Part shown: piece by piece, positions 41,427-50,457 of the stretch
How positions within the stretch are numbered: the stretch's first letter is position 1
Layout of the letters: each line of letters begins with the position of its first letter
Assembly (NCBI GenBank): GCA_017428945.1
Contig: JAFRPW010000005.1
Location: 52,557 to 116,556 of the forward strand
DNA from: Bacteroidales bacterium
Lineage (GTDB): Bacteria > Bacteroidota > Bacteroidia > Bacteroidales > UBA932
Reading direction: 5' to 3'
Length of the DNA stretch: 64,000 nt
The notes under the pieces: generated by a model
What the model was told of the DNA's origin: nothing
The model's database searches: none
Seen by the model: the letters and a program-made list of their open reading frames with translations, nothing else
Program-made: the position numbers and the translations under genes

Positions 41427-43900
41427 TACTTGACTCGTTTCAGAATGTACTGCCAAGCTATTGAGCCTCCGCCGTTTCCGGTAGCCGTGTAGCTCATCAG
41501 AACCAGCTGGTCATTAGTGTATGACTTGACATAGAGCCAGGGCTCGTTGGCAAAATCATCATTGGGAGTGTATGAGAACATGCCTCCGTCTGCGAGTTTG
41601 ATGACTTCGTAATCGCCGACTTCGTCAAGTGTATAGGAAACGGTCATCTTGTCAATCGCAATGACGAAGTCGTCACCGTAAGGGCACTCGCCGTTCTTAA
41701 GGCTCTCATACACCGTGACTCCCTTGTTGATATAAGACTTGCCGTCTACGGGGTCAAGCGTGTATTTGCCGTCTGCCGTGAAAGTAATGATGTCATTGTA
41801 CATAAAGGCGTCATCCTTGCAATGTGCGTCACCATTCCACCAGCCAAGAGGGTTGGCAAGAGTTTCGCCGCAGCCGAAATGGCCTTTCTGGTCTGCGTCC
41901 CAAGTCCAGGAGCCTACAAGGACTTCATCCAGGTCTTTGGCCGGTTCGGGCTGGGCGCTGCCGCCATCCTTCGGACGGAAAATAAGCTGCCATGCAATAC
42001 CGTCATAAACGGCGACCAGCGTAAGCCTGTCCTTGGTGAGTTCCTTGATGTAGAGGCGGTTGGGCTCGTCATCAAGAACCGACGGATGCGGAATGTAGCC
42101 GAACAGGATGCCTGCGGGGAGCTCAATATATTCAGCGATGTCATCCTCGCCAAGGGTATAAGTGCTTTCCTGGCGTTCTGCGGGGGCGTCATAGTCCTCA
42201 TCGCCGGCCAAAAGTTCCGCATGATAGCCAGAGCCTTTGTTTACGTAGACCTTGCCGTCGGCACCCGGGTCAAAGACGTACTTGCCGTCTGCAAAGAAGG
42301 TGATTTCGTCATCGGTTACACCAAAAGCGTCCTTGTCATGGGCGGCACCGTTCCACCATCCGGTAGGGTTGCCGAAGTCAGGGCCGCAGCCCATGTATCC
42401 CTGGACGTCGTTAGCCATAACCCAGGTCTTGCTAACCTTGTCAAATAGAGGATCAGCCTCTTCCTGTCCTTCCTTGGGGCGGAAGATCATCTGCCAGGAT
42501 ATGCCGTTGAACTTGGCAACGACAACAAGCTTTGTCTCAGTGTTCTCCTTTATATACAGATGGGTGGGCTCGGTGAGGACAGCCTTGTTAGGGACATAGC
42601 CGAAGAAGATACCTGCAGGGAGCTCGATATAGTCTCCATCGGCATCGGAACCAAGAGTATAGGTAGATTCCTGCTTTTCTGCCGGAGCGTCATAGTCATC
42701 ATTGTTGACGCCGCTCCACAGCTCTTTGTGGTACTCGGATTCCCAGTTGCAATACACGACACCGTCTGCACCCGGATCAAAGACATACTTGCCGTCCTTG
42801 AAGAAGGTCAGTTCGTCGTCCTTGACGCCATAAGCGTCCTTGTCATGAGGGGCGCCATTCCACCATTCCACAGGATTGGCCACGGAGCCGCCACAGCCAA
42901 GATATCCCTGTGAGTCATTATCATAGACCCAGGTCTTGCTCTCAGTACCGAACAGGGGATCGGCCTTGCCGGCCACTGAACCCTTGGGAACGAACTCGTA
43001 GTACCAGGAGATACCGTCGGTATTGTCCGGGGTATAGACAGTAGCCATGAGCTGAAGTTTCTTCTTCATGTTGGCAGTGGTCTTCTCCATTACAAGATAA
43101 CGGGGGCTCTCAACAATGCTCTTATGAGGAACATAAGAGAGGATTGCTCCGCTTTCAAATACCAGGTAAATCTGCTCGATACCTTCTTCGGTCCATTCGT
43201 TTTCGAAGGTATAGGTGTAAGTCTTGTTCTCCACGGGGAAGAGGTAATCCTCATCTGCGGTCTTGGACTCGGGGCTGAACTCGGAGCCCTTGTTGGCATA
43301 GGCCATGCCGTCAGCTGAGGTGTAGGTGTATTTGCCCTCGTTGTCGAAGGTTAAGACATCGTCATAGAGGAAGCCGCTCTTTCCGTTGGCCTCGCACGAC
43401 CACCATCCCAGAGGATTACCCACGGGACCGCAGCCGAAGTGGCCGTTCTCCGTGCTGTTCCAGACCCAGTCCTGGCTTGCGCCGCCGGAGAGGGCACGGA
43501 TGTAAGGAGAAGGATCGAACGGGTCGCGGTAGGTGTTCTCCAGGGAGAAGTTCTTCACCACGGAGCCCACGGATGTGCCAAAGGTGTTGTAGGCCTTGAC
43601 CTCGACGGAGTAGGTGCCGGCTTCGCGGAAACGGAGCTGAAGGCCGTTTCCGGTATAGGAATATTTCTTATTCTGCTTGCCGTCGATGAGCTGGTCCGAG
43701 CCGAAGATCCAGATAGGGATCATTCCCTGGTTCTTGAGGTTGAAGGTGACGTAGTTTGTCTCCTGGTCAACGTCAATCTGAACGTCAAAGGTGGACGCCT
43801 CGGGGACGGAACCCTGTGAAAGCTCGGGATATTCCGGCATACAGGCAAAAGCGAATGAGGCTATTGCCAGGATGGCTATGATATTCCAAATCTTTTTCAT
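41426..43900 (-). CDS. Surface glycan-binding lipoprotein with PKD-like domain and four repeats
   Basis: An 824-residue lipoprotein (Cys20, FAFACMPEY). After a PKD-like domain (about 35-125: REAGTYSVEVKAYN) come four repeats starting near residues 142, 322, 490 and 662. Each begins W-V/T-W/Y, then GHFGCG or GYLGCG, NPLGWW or NPVEWW, a D-x-I/L-TF strand, DGKYxxDPxADGxxY, and a closing strand around LPAGIFFGYVP. Conserved Trp and Gly fit carbohydrate binding, and the place after susD is that of SusE/F-like binding proteins. No enzyme motif is seen. I do not know a family name for the repeat. Confidence 0.82.
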   Translation of the reverse strand: MKKIWNIIAILAIASFAFACMPEYPELSQGSVPEASTFDVQIDVDQETNYVTFNLKNQGMIPIWIFGSDQLIDGKQNKKYSYTGNGLQLRFREAGTYSVEVKAYNTFGTSVGSVVKNFSLENTYRDPFDPSPYIRALSGGASQDWVWNSTENGHFGCGPVGNPLGWWSCEANGKSGFLYDDVLTFDNEGKYTYTSADGMAYANKGSEFSPESKTADEDYLFPVENKTYTYTFENEWTEEGIEQIYLVFESGAILSYVPHKSIVESPRYLVMEKTTANMKKKLQLMATVYTPDNTDGISWYYEFVPKGSVAGKADPLFGTESKTWVYDNDSQGYLGCGGSVANPVEWWNGAPHDKDAYGVKDDELTFFKDGKYVFDPGADGVVYCNWESEYHKELWSGVNNDDYDAPAEKQESTYTLGSDADGDYIELPAGIFFGYVPNKAVLTEPTHLYIKENTETKLVVVAKFNGISWQMIFRPKEGQEEADPLFDKVSKTWVMANDVQGYMGCGPDFGNPTGWWNGAAHDKDAFGVTDDEITFFADGKYVFDPGADGKVYVNKGSGYHAELLAGDEDYDAPAERQESTYTLGEDDIAEYIELPAGILFGYIPHPSVLDDEPNRLYIKELTKDRLTLVAVYDGIAWQLIFRPKDGGSAQPEPAKDLDEVLVGSWTWDADQKGHFGCGETLANPLGWWNGDAHCKDDAFMYNDIITFTADGKYTLDPVDGKSYINKGVTVYESLKNGECPYGDDFVIAIDKMTVSYTLDEVGDYEVIKLADGGMFSYTPNDDFANEPWLYVKSYTNDQLVLMSYTATGNGGGSIAWQYILKRVK

Positions 43901-43911
43901 GGTCAGTTATA

Positions 43912-45414
43912 TTAATAATTGTTGTTCACAAGCTTGTCGTCCTTGTCAAGTTCGGACTGAGGGATGGGCCAGTACTTCTTGGACTCTGTCCAGTTGCTGC
44001 CGGCGGGACGGAAAGGATGGTTGGAGGCCTGGAGCACGGTTGCTGCCTGGCCGCTGCGGATAAGATCCCAGTAGCGCTTGCCTTCGCCAACGAACTCCTT
44101 GTGGCGCTCTTCGATGATGTCGTCAACGGTGGTTCCGGTATCCTTGCTCTTTGCACGGTCACGGACTTCCTTGAGCCATGCAGAGCCGTCCTGGCCAAGC
44201 CTTGCTGCAAGCTCTGCGGCGTTCAGGAGGGTCTCGGAATAGCGGTAGATGCGCTCGTTGTTGCCATAGTTCATGGTGTCGGCACCCTTGAAACCGTGGT
44301 TGCCGTTCTCACGGGCGATGTACTTGAGGAGGAAGAATCCGGTGTCTTCCCAGCGGGGTGCGTAGTTGTCGCGGTTGTCGGACCAGTTGAGGATACCGCC
44401 GTCCCTGCGGATGTCGGTGTCGTCATACATGTCGTATGCGCTCTTGTTCACGCCGCCGAAGCCCCAGCCGTCTGCGAAACCGCTGCCGGGCTTTGCACCA
44501 GGGATGCCGGTGAGCACGGAAGAAACGTTGCCGCCTGTTGCGATGGGAGCATCCCATGCACGGACGCCGCCTTCGGACACGTAGTTGATTTCCCAGATGG
44601 ACTCAGTGCCCCATTCGCCGGACTCTTCCCAGATGGAAGCGAAATCGGCAACAAGGGCGTACTGCTTGCTGGTGATGATTTCCTTCATGTAATCAAGAGC
44701 CTTCTGGTAACGGCTTTCGTCCTTCTGGTACATGACCATTTCTGCGTAGAGCATGTAAGCCATTGCCTGGGTTACACGGCCCTCGTTGCCAACGGAGGCC
44801 TTCATGGGAAGGGCGTTCATGCCGATGGCTTCCTCCATGGTGGCGATGACCTTGCCGTAAACGGTATCGTGGTCAAGCTGGTCGCAGAAGTAGGGGGTCT
44901 TGAGGTTTTCCTCATAGTAAGGGATGTTGCCCCAGAGCTTCCAGAGGATGTTGTAGTAGTAGCTGCGCAGGACAAGTGCCTCGGCCACCCACTGGTCGCG
45001 CGTCGCCTTTGCAATGCCGTTTACCCCGTCAATATACTGGGGGACGATATTGGCACGGTTGATACCGGAATAGGCGATGGTCCACATCTGGTTGGGCTGG
45101 TCGGTGGAGGTGAGCTGGTAGAAGTGGGTCTTCACCAGGGAAGGCTGGTCGCCCTCGTTGGAACCGCCGCAGTTGATGTCGTCGGCCATGATGTCAAACA
45201 CCAGGTGGAGGGAGTTGTACTGGTAGAAATAGTCGAACCACTCCAGGGGGTCGTATGCTGCCACAAGGCTCTCGAACATGCGGGCCTCGGTGTTGAAATA
45301 CTCGTCAAGGGGCTCGGAAGAGTTGTGTACCGGAGATACAAACTCTGTGGAGCAGGATGCGAAGAGGATGACGGATGCGCTGAGCGCTGCAATTATCTTT
45401 TTCATGGTGTTCAT
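43912..45414 (-). CDS. SusD/RagB-family lipoprotein of the beta-glucan locus
   Basis: Start at 45414 (MNTMKKIIAALS), preceded by AAAAGG; an in-frame ATG upstream lies within susC. The 500-residue lipoprotein (ILFASCSTEF) has SusD features: N-terminal EPLDEYFNTEARMFESLVAA, central TYSGINRAN-like helices (MWTIAYSGINRANIVPQYID), and the C-terminal EERHKEFVGEGKRYWDLIRSG. It pairs with the SusC protein 7 bp upstream and should bind the beta-glucan oligosaccharide at the outer membrane. Confidence 0.95.
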   Translation of the reverse strand: MNTMKKIIAALSASVILFASCSTEFVSPVHNSSEPLDEYFNTEARMFESLVAAYDPLEWFDYFYQYNSLHLVFDIMADDINCGGSNEGDQPSLVKTHFYQLTSTDQPNQMWTIAYSGINRANIVPQYIDGVNGIAKATRDQWVAEALVLRSYYYNILWKLWGNIPYYEENLKTPYFCDQLDHDTVYGKVIATMEEAIGMNALPMKASVGNEGRVTQAMAYMLYAEMVMYQKDESRYQKALDYMKEIITSKQYALVADFASIWEESGEWGTESIWEINYVSEGGVRAWDAPIATGGNVSSVLTGIPGAKPGSGFADGWGFGGVNKSAYDMYDDTDIRRDGGILNWSDNRDNYAPRWEDTGFFLLKYIARENGNHGFKGADTMNYGNNERIYRYSETLLNAAELAARLGQDGSAWLKEVRDRAKSKDTGTTVDDIIEERHKEFVGEGKRYWDLIRSGQAATVLQASNHPFRPAGSNWTESKKYWPIPQSELDKDDKLVNNNY

Positions 45415-45421
45415 CCTTTTA

Positions 45422-48400
45422 TTAGAAGTTAACATTTACGCCGAAGGTGACTGTGCGGGCCTGGGGATATACGCCGCGGTCGATACCGGCCTCTGTGCCG
45501 AAGCCGTTGCCGCCGGTGACTTCAGGGTCGCAGCCGGTGTAGCGGGTGAAAGTGAGAGCGTTCTCTATCTGGGTGTAAACCCTAAGACGTGAGATCCTTG
45601 CCTTCCTGGTTATGTTCTGGGGAAGAGTGTAACCAAGCTGGACGTTACGTACGCGGAGGAAGGAGGCATCCTCTACCCACATGTCGGAAACGCGGTAGTT
45701 CTCGTTTGCAGATTCGAACACAAAGCGGGGGTATTTGTTGGTGGAGCCTTCGCCGGTCCAGCGGTTCAGGATGTTCTTGGGCAGGTTGATGTAGTAGAGG
45801 TCTGTACGGCGGGTAACGTTGAAAGCCTGTACGCCGGCCTGACCCTGCAGGAACAGGGTGAAGTCGAGGCCCTTGTAGTCGAAGCCGAAGTTGAGGCCGT
45901 AGGTCCAGTCGGGCATGCCCTTGCCTATGTAGGTGCGGTCTGCATCGTTCAGGATGCCATCTTTGTTGGTATCCACGAAGCGGATGTCGCCGGGTTCAGC
46001 CTTGGGCTGGAGAAGGGCGCCGTCGGCATTGACGTGTGCGTTGATCTCATCCCAGTTCTGGAAGATGCCATCGGTCTTGTAGCCGTAGAAGTAAGGGAAA
46101 GGCAATCCCACGATACCACGGGTGAGCTGGCCGATTTTATGGCTGGAGCCATAGAGGGAGGCCTCTTCGCCGCTGGCGCTCTGGATACCCAGATCGGTGA
46201 GTTTGTTCCAGTTGCGGGTGGCGTTGAAGTTCACGCGGTAGTGAAGGTCGCCGATGTGGTTGCGGTATCCCAGGTCGAATTCCAGACCGCGGTTCACCAT
46301 GGAGCAGAGGTTGCCGATAGGGGCGGAGTCACCTGCGTATGCGGGAACGGGCATTTCGTGAAGCATGCCGGAGGTGAGCTTGTTGTAGAAGTCCACGGTT
46401 GCGGTAAACTGGTTGCCCCAGAGGCCGAAGTCTACGCCAAGGTCTGTCTGGATGGACTGTTCCCACTTGACGCCGGGGTTGGCAAGGCCGGAAGGCTTGG
46501 TGCCGCTGGCGATGGACTCGGTGCCGTTTCCGCCGGAACCGAAGACGTAGTTGTTGCCGCCGTTTGCGTAAACCGCATAGCGGAAGTCACCGATGGAGTC
46601 GTTACCGTTGACACCCCAGGAGCCACGGAGCTTGAGGGTGGAGATCCTGTCCTGAGCCTTGAGGAAGGGTTCGTTCTTGATGTTCCAGCCAACGGAAACC
46701 GAAGGGAATGTACCCCATTTATTGTCCGGGCCGAAGCGGCTTGATGCATCACGGCGGATGGTGGCTTCTGCCATGTAGCGCTCGTCGTAGTTCCAGGTGA
46801 CACGGCCGAAGTAGGACATGAGGCTGTAAGGAACTGAATTCCAGCGGCCCCAGCCATTGCGGTCACCATCCTCGGACTTGCCGTAGGTGTTGTCTACGGA
46901 AATCTTCCAAGGGTCGTAGTCAAACTTGAGGCCCTTTGCAGAAGCGCCAAGGTAGGAGCTGGTGGAACGGTAGAGGGTCTGGCCAAGGACGGCGTTGATA
47001 CCGTTCTTGCCAATCTGCTTGTCGTATGTGAAAACGTTTTCTACCTGCCAGGTCATGTACTGGTTCATGCTCTGGGAAGCGCCGGTGCCGTAGTTCATCT
47101 TTTCTACGGTGGAGGCGTTTCCGTCCTTGTCATAAACCTCGCTGGTGGTTATCTTGTCCAGGCTGTAGCTCTTTGAGGTAAGGAAATACTGCAGGTTGTA
47201 GCTGTGGCTGGTCACATAGGTGAGGTCTGCACTTGCGGTGGAGCGGAACTTGAGGCCTTCGAAGAGCTGGAGGTCAAGGGCCAGGTTGGCGATGACCTTG
47301 TCAGTGTTGTTCTTTCCGCCGGGCTGGGAAAGCTGTGCAAGAGGGTTTGCCTGCTCGTTGTAGATGGAGCCGTCGGCAATGGTGTAGGGGCGGCCCTGCT
47401 TGTCGCGGATAATATAAGGGTATCCGGCGGCATACATGGTCTTGTAGGCGGCCTCGGTGGCCTCATCGGCAAAAATGGTCTCGGTAGGTGCCATTCCAAG
47501 GGCGGAGCCAAGAGGGGAACCGTACTCGGAGTTGGTGCTGATGCCGGAGGCGTCGATGTTGGAGTAGGAAAGGGTTGTACGGAGGTCAGCCTTGTTCAGG
47601 AAGGTGCGGTCTGCAGTGTGGTCGAAGAGCTTGATGCCAACGTTCTGGTGATAGGTAAAACGCTTGTAGTAGGCCCTGTCGTAGCTTCCGCCGATGGTTC
47701 CCTGACGGTTCAGGTAACCGGCAGAGATGCTGTAGTCCACGTTCTCGGTACCGCCGCTCACGTTGAGGTCGTGCTTGACAACGGGAGCGTTCTTGTCGAA
47801 GATTGCACCTACCCAGTCGGTTCCCACGCCCAGTGAATAGGGATCGTCAAAAGTGGGAATCTGACCGGCGTTGAGGCGGCCTTCGTTCATCATGACGGCA
47901 TACTCGGTGGCGTTCAGGACGGCGGGTTTGCGCCAGGGATTCTGTACGCCGTAGGAGAAGTCGTAGCTTATCTTTGCCTGACCCTTCTGGCCCTTCTTGG
48001 TGGTGATGAGCACTACGCCGTTGGCAGCACGGGCGCCGTACACTGCACCGGAAGCGGCATCCTTCAGGACCTCGATACGCTCAATGTCGTTGGGGTTCAG
48101 ATAGTCGATACCGCCGGAAGGCATACCATCTATAATATAAAGGGGCTCGGAGTTGTTGATGGAGCCCACACCACGGATACGTACCTGGGAACCGGCGTCA
48201 GGGGCACCGGAGCTCTGGGTAACTGTAACACCGGAGGTGAGACCCTGGAGGACGTTGTCCACGCGGGTCTGGGGCGTTGCTTTCAGGTCTTCCGAGGTAA
48301 TGCTGGAGATAGCGGCGGTGACCACGGACTTCTTCTGGACGCCGTAGCCCACTACAACTGTCTCTTCCAGCATCTGGGAATCGTCGGCAAGGACGATGTC

Positions 48401-48664
48401 CAGGACGCTGTCGTTGTTTACCTGTACGGTCTTGGTCTCGTAGCCAAGGCAGGAAACTTCAACGGTTGCGCCTTTCTTCACGCGGAGGCTGAAGGAGCCG
48501 TCCACGTCGGACATGGTGCCGTTGTTTGTTCCCTGCTCAACCACGAAAGCACCCACGACGGGCTGGTTGTCCGCGTCCTTCACGACACCCTTCAGGGTGA
48601 CGTTCTGGGCCAGGGCAGCCAGGCTTAATCCTAGCGAGAGGATCAGAGTGATGATTATTTTCAT
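45422..48664 (-). CDS. SusC/RagA-family TonB-linked outer-membrane receptor
   Basis: A complete 1080-residue SusC. In order: signal peptide (LGLSLAALAQ), carboxypeptidase-regulatory-like beta sandwich (about 22-100: LKGVVKDADNQPVVGAFV), TonB box region (LEETVVVGYG), plug (VRIRGVGSINNSEPLYIIDG; GARAANGVVLITTKKG) and a 22-strand barrel ending in TFGVNVNF. It is the first gene of a seven-gene minus-strand operon for beta-glucan use. Upstream are a -7 box and a candidate operator. The length and domain order are standard. Confidence 0.97.
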   Translation of the reverse strand: MKIIITLILSLGLSLAALAQNVTLKGVVKDADNQPVVGAFVVEQGTNNGTMSDVDGSFSLRVKKGATVEVSCLGYETKTVQVNNDSVLDIVLADDSQMLEETVVVGYGVQKKSVVTAAISSITSEDLKATPQTRVDNVLQGLTSGVTVTQSSGAPDAGSQVRIRGVGSINNSEPLYIIDGMPSGGIDYLNPNDIERIEVLKDAASGAVYGARAANGVVLITTKKGQKGQAKISYDFSYGVQNPWRKPAVLNATEYAVMMNEGRLNAGQIPTFDDPYSLGVGTDWVGAIFDKNAPVVKHDLNVSGGTENVDYSISAGYLNRQGTIGGSYDRAYYKRFTYHQNVGIKLFDHTADRTFLNKADLRTTLSYSNIDASGISTNSEYGSPLGSALGMAPTETIFADEATEAAYKTMYAAGYPYIIRDKQGRPYTIADGSIYNEQANPLAQLSQPGGKNNTDKVIANLALDLQLFEGLKFRSTASADLTYVTSHSYNLQYFLTSKSYSLDKITTSEVYDKDGNASTVEKMNYGTGASQSMNQYMTWQVENVFTYDKQIGKNGINAVLGQTLYRSTSSYLGASAKGLKFDYDPWKISVDNTYGKSEDGDRNGWGRWNSVPYSLMSYFGRVTWNYDERYMAEATIRRDASSRFGPDNKWGTFPSVSVGWNIKNEPFLKAQDRISTLKLRGSWGVNGNDSIGDFRYAVYANGGNNYVFGSGGNGTESIASGTKPSGLANPGVKWEQSIQTDLGVDFGLWGNQFTATVDFYNKLTSGMLHEMPVPAYAGDSAPIGNLCSMVNRGLEFDLGYRNHIGDLHYRVNFNATRNWNKLTDLGIQSASGEEASLYGSSHKIGQLTRGIVGLPFPYFYGYKTDGIFQNWDEINAHVNADGALLQPKAEPGDIRFVDTNKDGILNDADRTYIGKGMPDWTYGLNFGFDYKGLDFTLFLQGQAGVQAFNVTRRTDLYYINLPKNILNRWTGEGSTNKYPRFVFESANENYRVSDMWVEDASFLRVRNVQLGYTLPQNITRKARISRLRVYTQIENALTFTRYTGCDPEVTGGNGFGTEAGIDRGVYPQARTVTFGVNVNF

Positions 48665-48718
48665 ACGCTTAAGGTTGGTTGTGCGTTGGTTATTGGTTTA
48701 AAAAATGTTTTTCTGCCA

Positions 48719-48726
48719 CAAAATTA
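48719..48726 (-). promoter_or_regulatory. -7 element of the beta-glucan susC promoter
   Basis: On the minus strand TAATTTTG matches the -7 consensus and lies about 55 nt before the susC start. No TTG occurs 19-21 bp upstream, which fits a promoter that needs an activator. Confidence 0.55.
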
Positions 48727-48765
48727 TCGCTACTATATATAATGCGCGCACATAATAAAATTAAA

Positions 48766-48790
48766 GTAGTTGCAAGTAGTGAGCAACTAC
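48766..48790. promoter_or_regulatory. Candidate operator upstream of susC
   Basis: A perfect 8-bp dyad GTAGTTGC (48766-48773) and GCAACTAC (48783-48790) with a 9-bp centre, located 40-64 bp upstream of the susC -7 box. That is a usual spot for an activator; the SusR-like protein at 50458 is the likely candidate. It could also be just a hairpin. Confidence 0.45.
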
Positions 48791-48827
48791 CTGCTTATCA
48801 ATAAATTAAAACAATTTAAAAATAGAA

Positions 48828-48865
48828 AAAAGTAGTGGATTAGAAACCCGCAATCCACTACTTTT
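48828..48865. terminator. Bidirectional terminator in the susC-island gap
   Basis: A 14-bp perfect stem AAAAGTAGTGGATT / AATCCACTACTTTT (48828-48841 and 48852-48865) with a 10-nt loop and T-runs on both sides. On the minus strand it would end transcripts coming from the A+T-rich island before the susC promoter. Confidence 0.82.
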
Positions 48866-48888
48866 CTTATAAATCTACAGAGGTTACA

Positions 48889-49145
48889 CTACAGAATATT
48901 AGCTATAGCGACCAGTTCCCGGGGAATAACAAGTTGCTCCAGATTGGCTGCAATGTGAGTTGTACGATGCACTTCGAAAGGAGTGGAACTGGCATGATAA
49001 GAAAAAAGATTTGTGAGAGTCTGGTTTATGTCTCCGGGTTACCTCCCTTGACGCCATAAAGAGCACGATGATATGCCACAAAAGCATCTTTGTTATTACC
49101 GACATCCATTATGGTAAGAGATGTGCTTGATTTAAAATTGCGCAT
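48889..49145 (-). pseudogene. Frameshifted gene remnant
   Basis: From an ATG at 49145 a 39-residue frame reads MRNFKSSTSLTIMDVGNNKD and then AFVAYHRALYGVKGG before stopping at 49026. Another frame continues at once with natural-looking sequence (VTGDINQTLTNLFSYHASST, then PFEVHRTTHIAANL) to a stop at 48889. Joining the two near 49040 gives about 84 residues, so one indel probably split a small gene. The family is not recognised; a short real 39-residue gene is the alternative. Confidence 0.35.
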
Positions 49146-49171
49146 GCGTGTGTCGTTTTCAGCAAATTTAG

Positions 49172-50209
49172 CTAGCTAAAATCTGAGACATAGAGAATTT
49201 GCCAGAGCCCCTCGCGTTTCTTATGCGTATATAACCAAGCCTTTCCATAACGAGGATGATCCCACTCAGACTTGCGAATAACATCTAGATGAAAGCAACT
49301 ATCATTCGAATATGCGACAATATCACTTTTACAAACATTCAAACAATATTGAATTCTTCTCTCATCCTCAAATAGATCAAATTGTTCCGTATACGGTTCA
49401 TCATCATAAGGCCGGATTACCAATCCCACCTGCAATGGGTATTTATAATAGTTTCTTGTTTCTATCATAATATCAAACCAATGCCTAACCGTTTTTAATG
49501 TATCATCAATCTCTCTAGAAGGATGAGGCAAACGGCCACACAAGCCAACATGTGAAGAGACGAGCAGATACGACATAATTTCCTTAGAGTAGTAACACGG
49601 CTCTATGTCCAATTCGGACATGTTCAAATACTCATTATATGGTTCTTTAAACGCATGAAATAGGATTGTTCCTGATGCTTCGTCCAGAAGGTATACGTAT
49701 TCCGTTTTAAGCAATTGGGACAATTTTGATATCAAATTCTTCCAAAAAATATAATCCCCGCCACTATTTTCTCCCGGTGTAAAATAGACATGTGTAGGGA
49801 ACACTATAGTTGAGCTGGCGGGTATCACATCACCAGCATCAGTAACAATATCCGATTCGTCAAAAATCGTACAACAAAAAACCTCATATTTTGGTTTTTT
49901 GGTCCTACGTAAATCAAGATCCAAACCTAGAAAAAGATACTCTTTTACATCGCTGATTGCATCTTGGCTATCAATTTTTTTGACCGGACGGCTTCCGTAC
50001 TTATTTGGAGCAATTATTCCGTCTTCATAGTTTAATAAAAAATCAACAAAAGAAGAAGCCATAGCGTTAAAAGCCTTGCCTCTGTGAGAATTATAATAGT
50101 TACAATGCTCCTCGGGACCCATATATTTTGGCGCGATATCGTGAATGTAATCCATCATCCTCTTGTCGAGGAAACTCTCACTCGACCATATTTTTAAAAA
50201 AAACCCCAT
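49172..50209 (-). CDS. Orphan protein of unknown function in A+T-rich island
   Basis: I do not recognise this 345-residue protein. It has no signal peptide or membrane helix and looks cytoplasmic. It is rich in Tyr, Asp and aromatic residues (EHCNYYNSHRGKAF; YVYLLDEASGTILFHAFKEP; RNYYKYPLQVGLVIRPYDDE). An acidic LGLDLDLRRTKKPKYEVF segment lies near residue 93. The start at 50209 is the first ATG; MMDYIHD at about residue 18 is an alternative. Base composition differs strongly from the neighbours, pointing to transfer. No partner gene is intact beside it. It could be an effector, immunity or phage-derived protein, but there is no direct evidence. Confidence 0.6.
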   Translation of the reverse strand: MGFFLKIWSSESFLDKRMMDYIHDIAPKYMGPEEHCNYYNSHRGKAFNAMASSFVDFLLNYEDGIIAPNKYGSRPVKKIDSQDAISDVKEYLFLGLDLDLRRTKKPKYEVFCCTIFDESDIVTDAGDVIPASSTIVFPTHVYFTPGENSGGDYIFWKNLISKLSQLLKTEYVYLLDEASGTILFHAFKEPYNEYLNMSELDIEPCYYSKEIMSYLLVSSHVGLCGRLPHPSREIDDTLKTVRHWFDIMIETRNYYKYPLQVGLVIRPYDDEPYTEQFDLFEDERRIQYCLNVCKSDIVAYSNDSCFHLDVIRKSEWDHPRYGKAWLYTHKKREGLWQILYVSDFS

Positions 50210-50229
50210 TTTACAGATTTATGTTATTA

Positions 50230-50449
50230 TCTTTCTTCTTAATGAATGTCAGAAAGGACTTCCCTATAAGTACAAAGACCACTCGGATAACGTGGCGCCA
50301 TTCGACAGACTCCTCGTTATTATCTTGAAGTTGACTTCAAAGAGTTCATGTCAAAGATCCCTCAAAAATACGTTAAGAGATACGACGAAGAACATGTACA
50401 GGTCCTGCCGATCCCTACTGACCAACTGTACGAGTTGTTTCAAAACTGA
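50230..50449 (+). pseudogene. Frameshifted 3' remnant of a gene
   Basis: One frame reads NECQKGLPYKYKDHSDNVAP (from about 50238) and a second frame continues from 50312 with YYLEVDFKEFMSKIPQKYVK and then RYDEEHVQVLPIPTDQLYEL to a stop at 50447. Both pieces look like real protein, so a frameshift near 50310 is likely. No start is visible; only the C-terminal part remains. The family is not recognised. Confidence 0.35.
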
Positions 50450-50457
50450 CTATCGTA

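Larger units (their letters stand above)
48866..50457. other. A+T-rich island between the glucan locus and its regulator
   Basis: This stretch is visibly richer in A and T than both flanks and holds one intact orphan gene plus two frameshifted remnants in opposite directions. Codon use in the orphan (many AAA, ATA, TTT) differs from the G+C-rich neighbours. No terminal inverted repeats, transposase or direct repeats were found at its edges. It reads as a decayed insertion. Confidence 0.55.
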
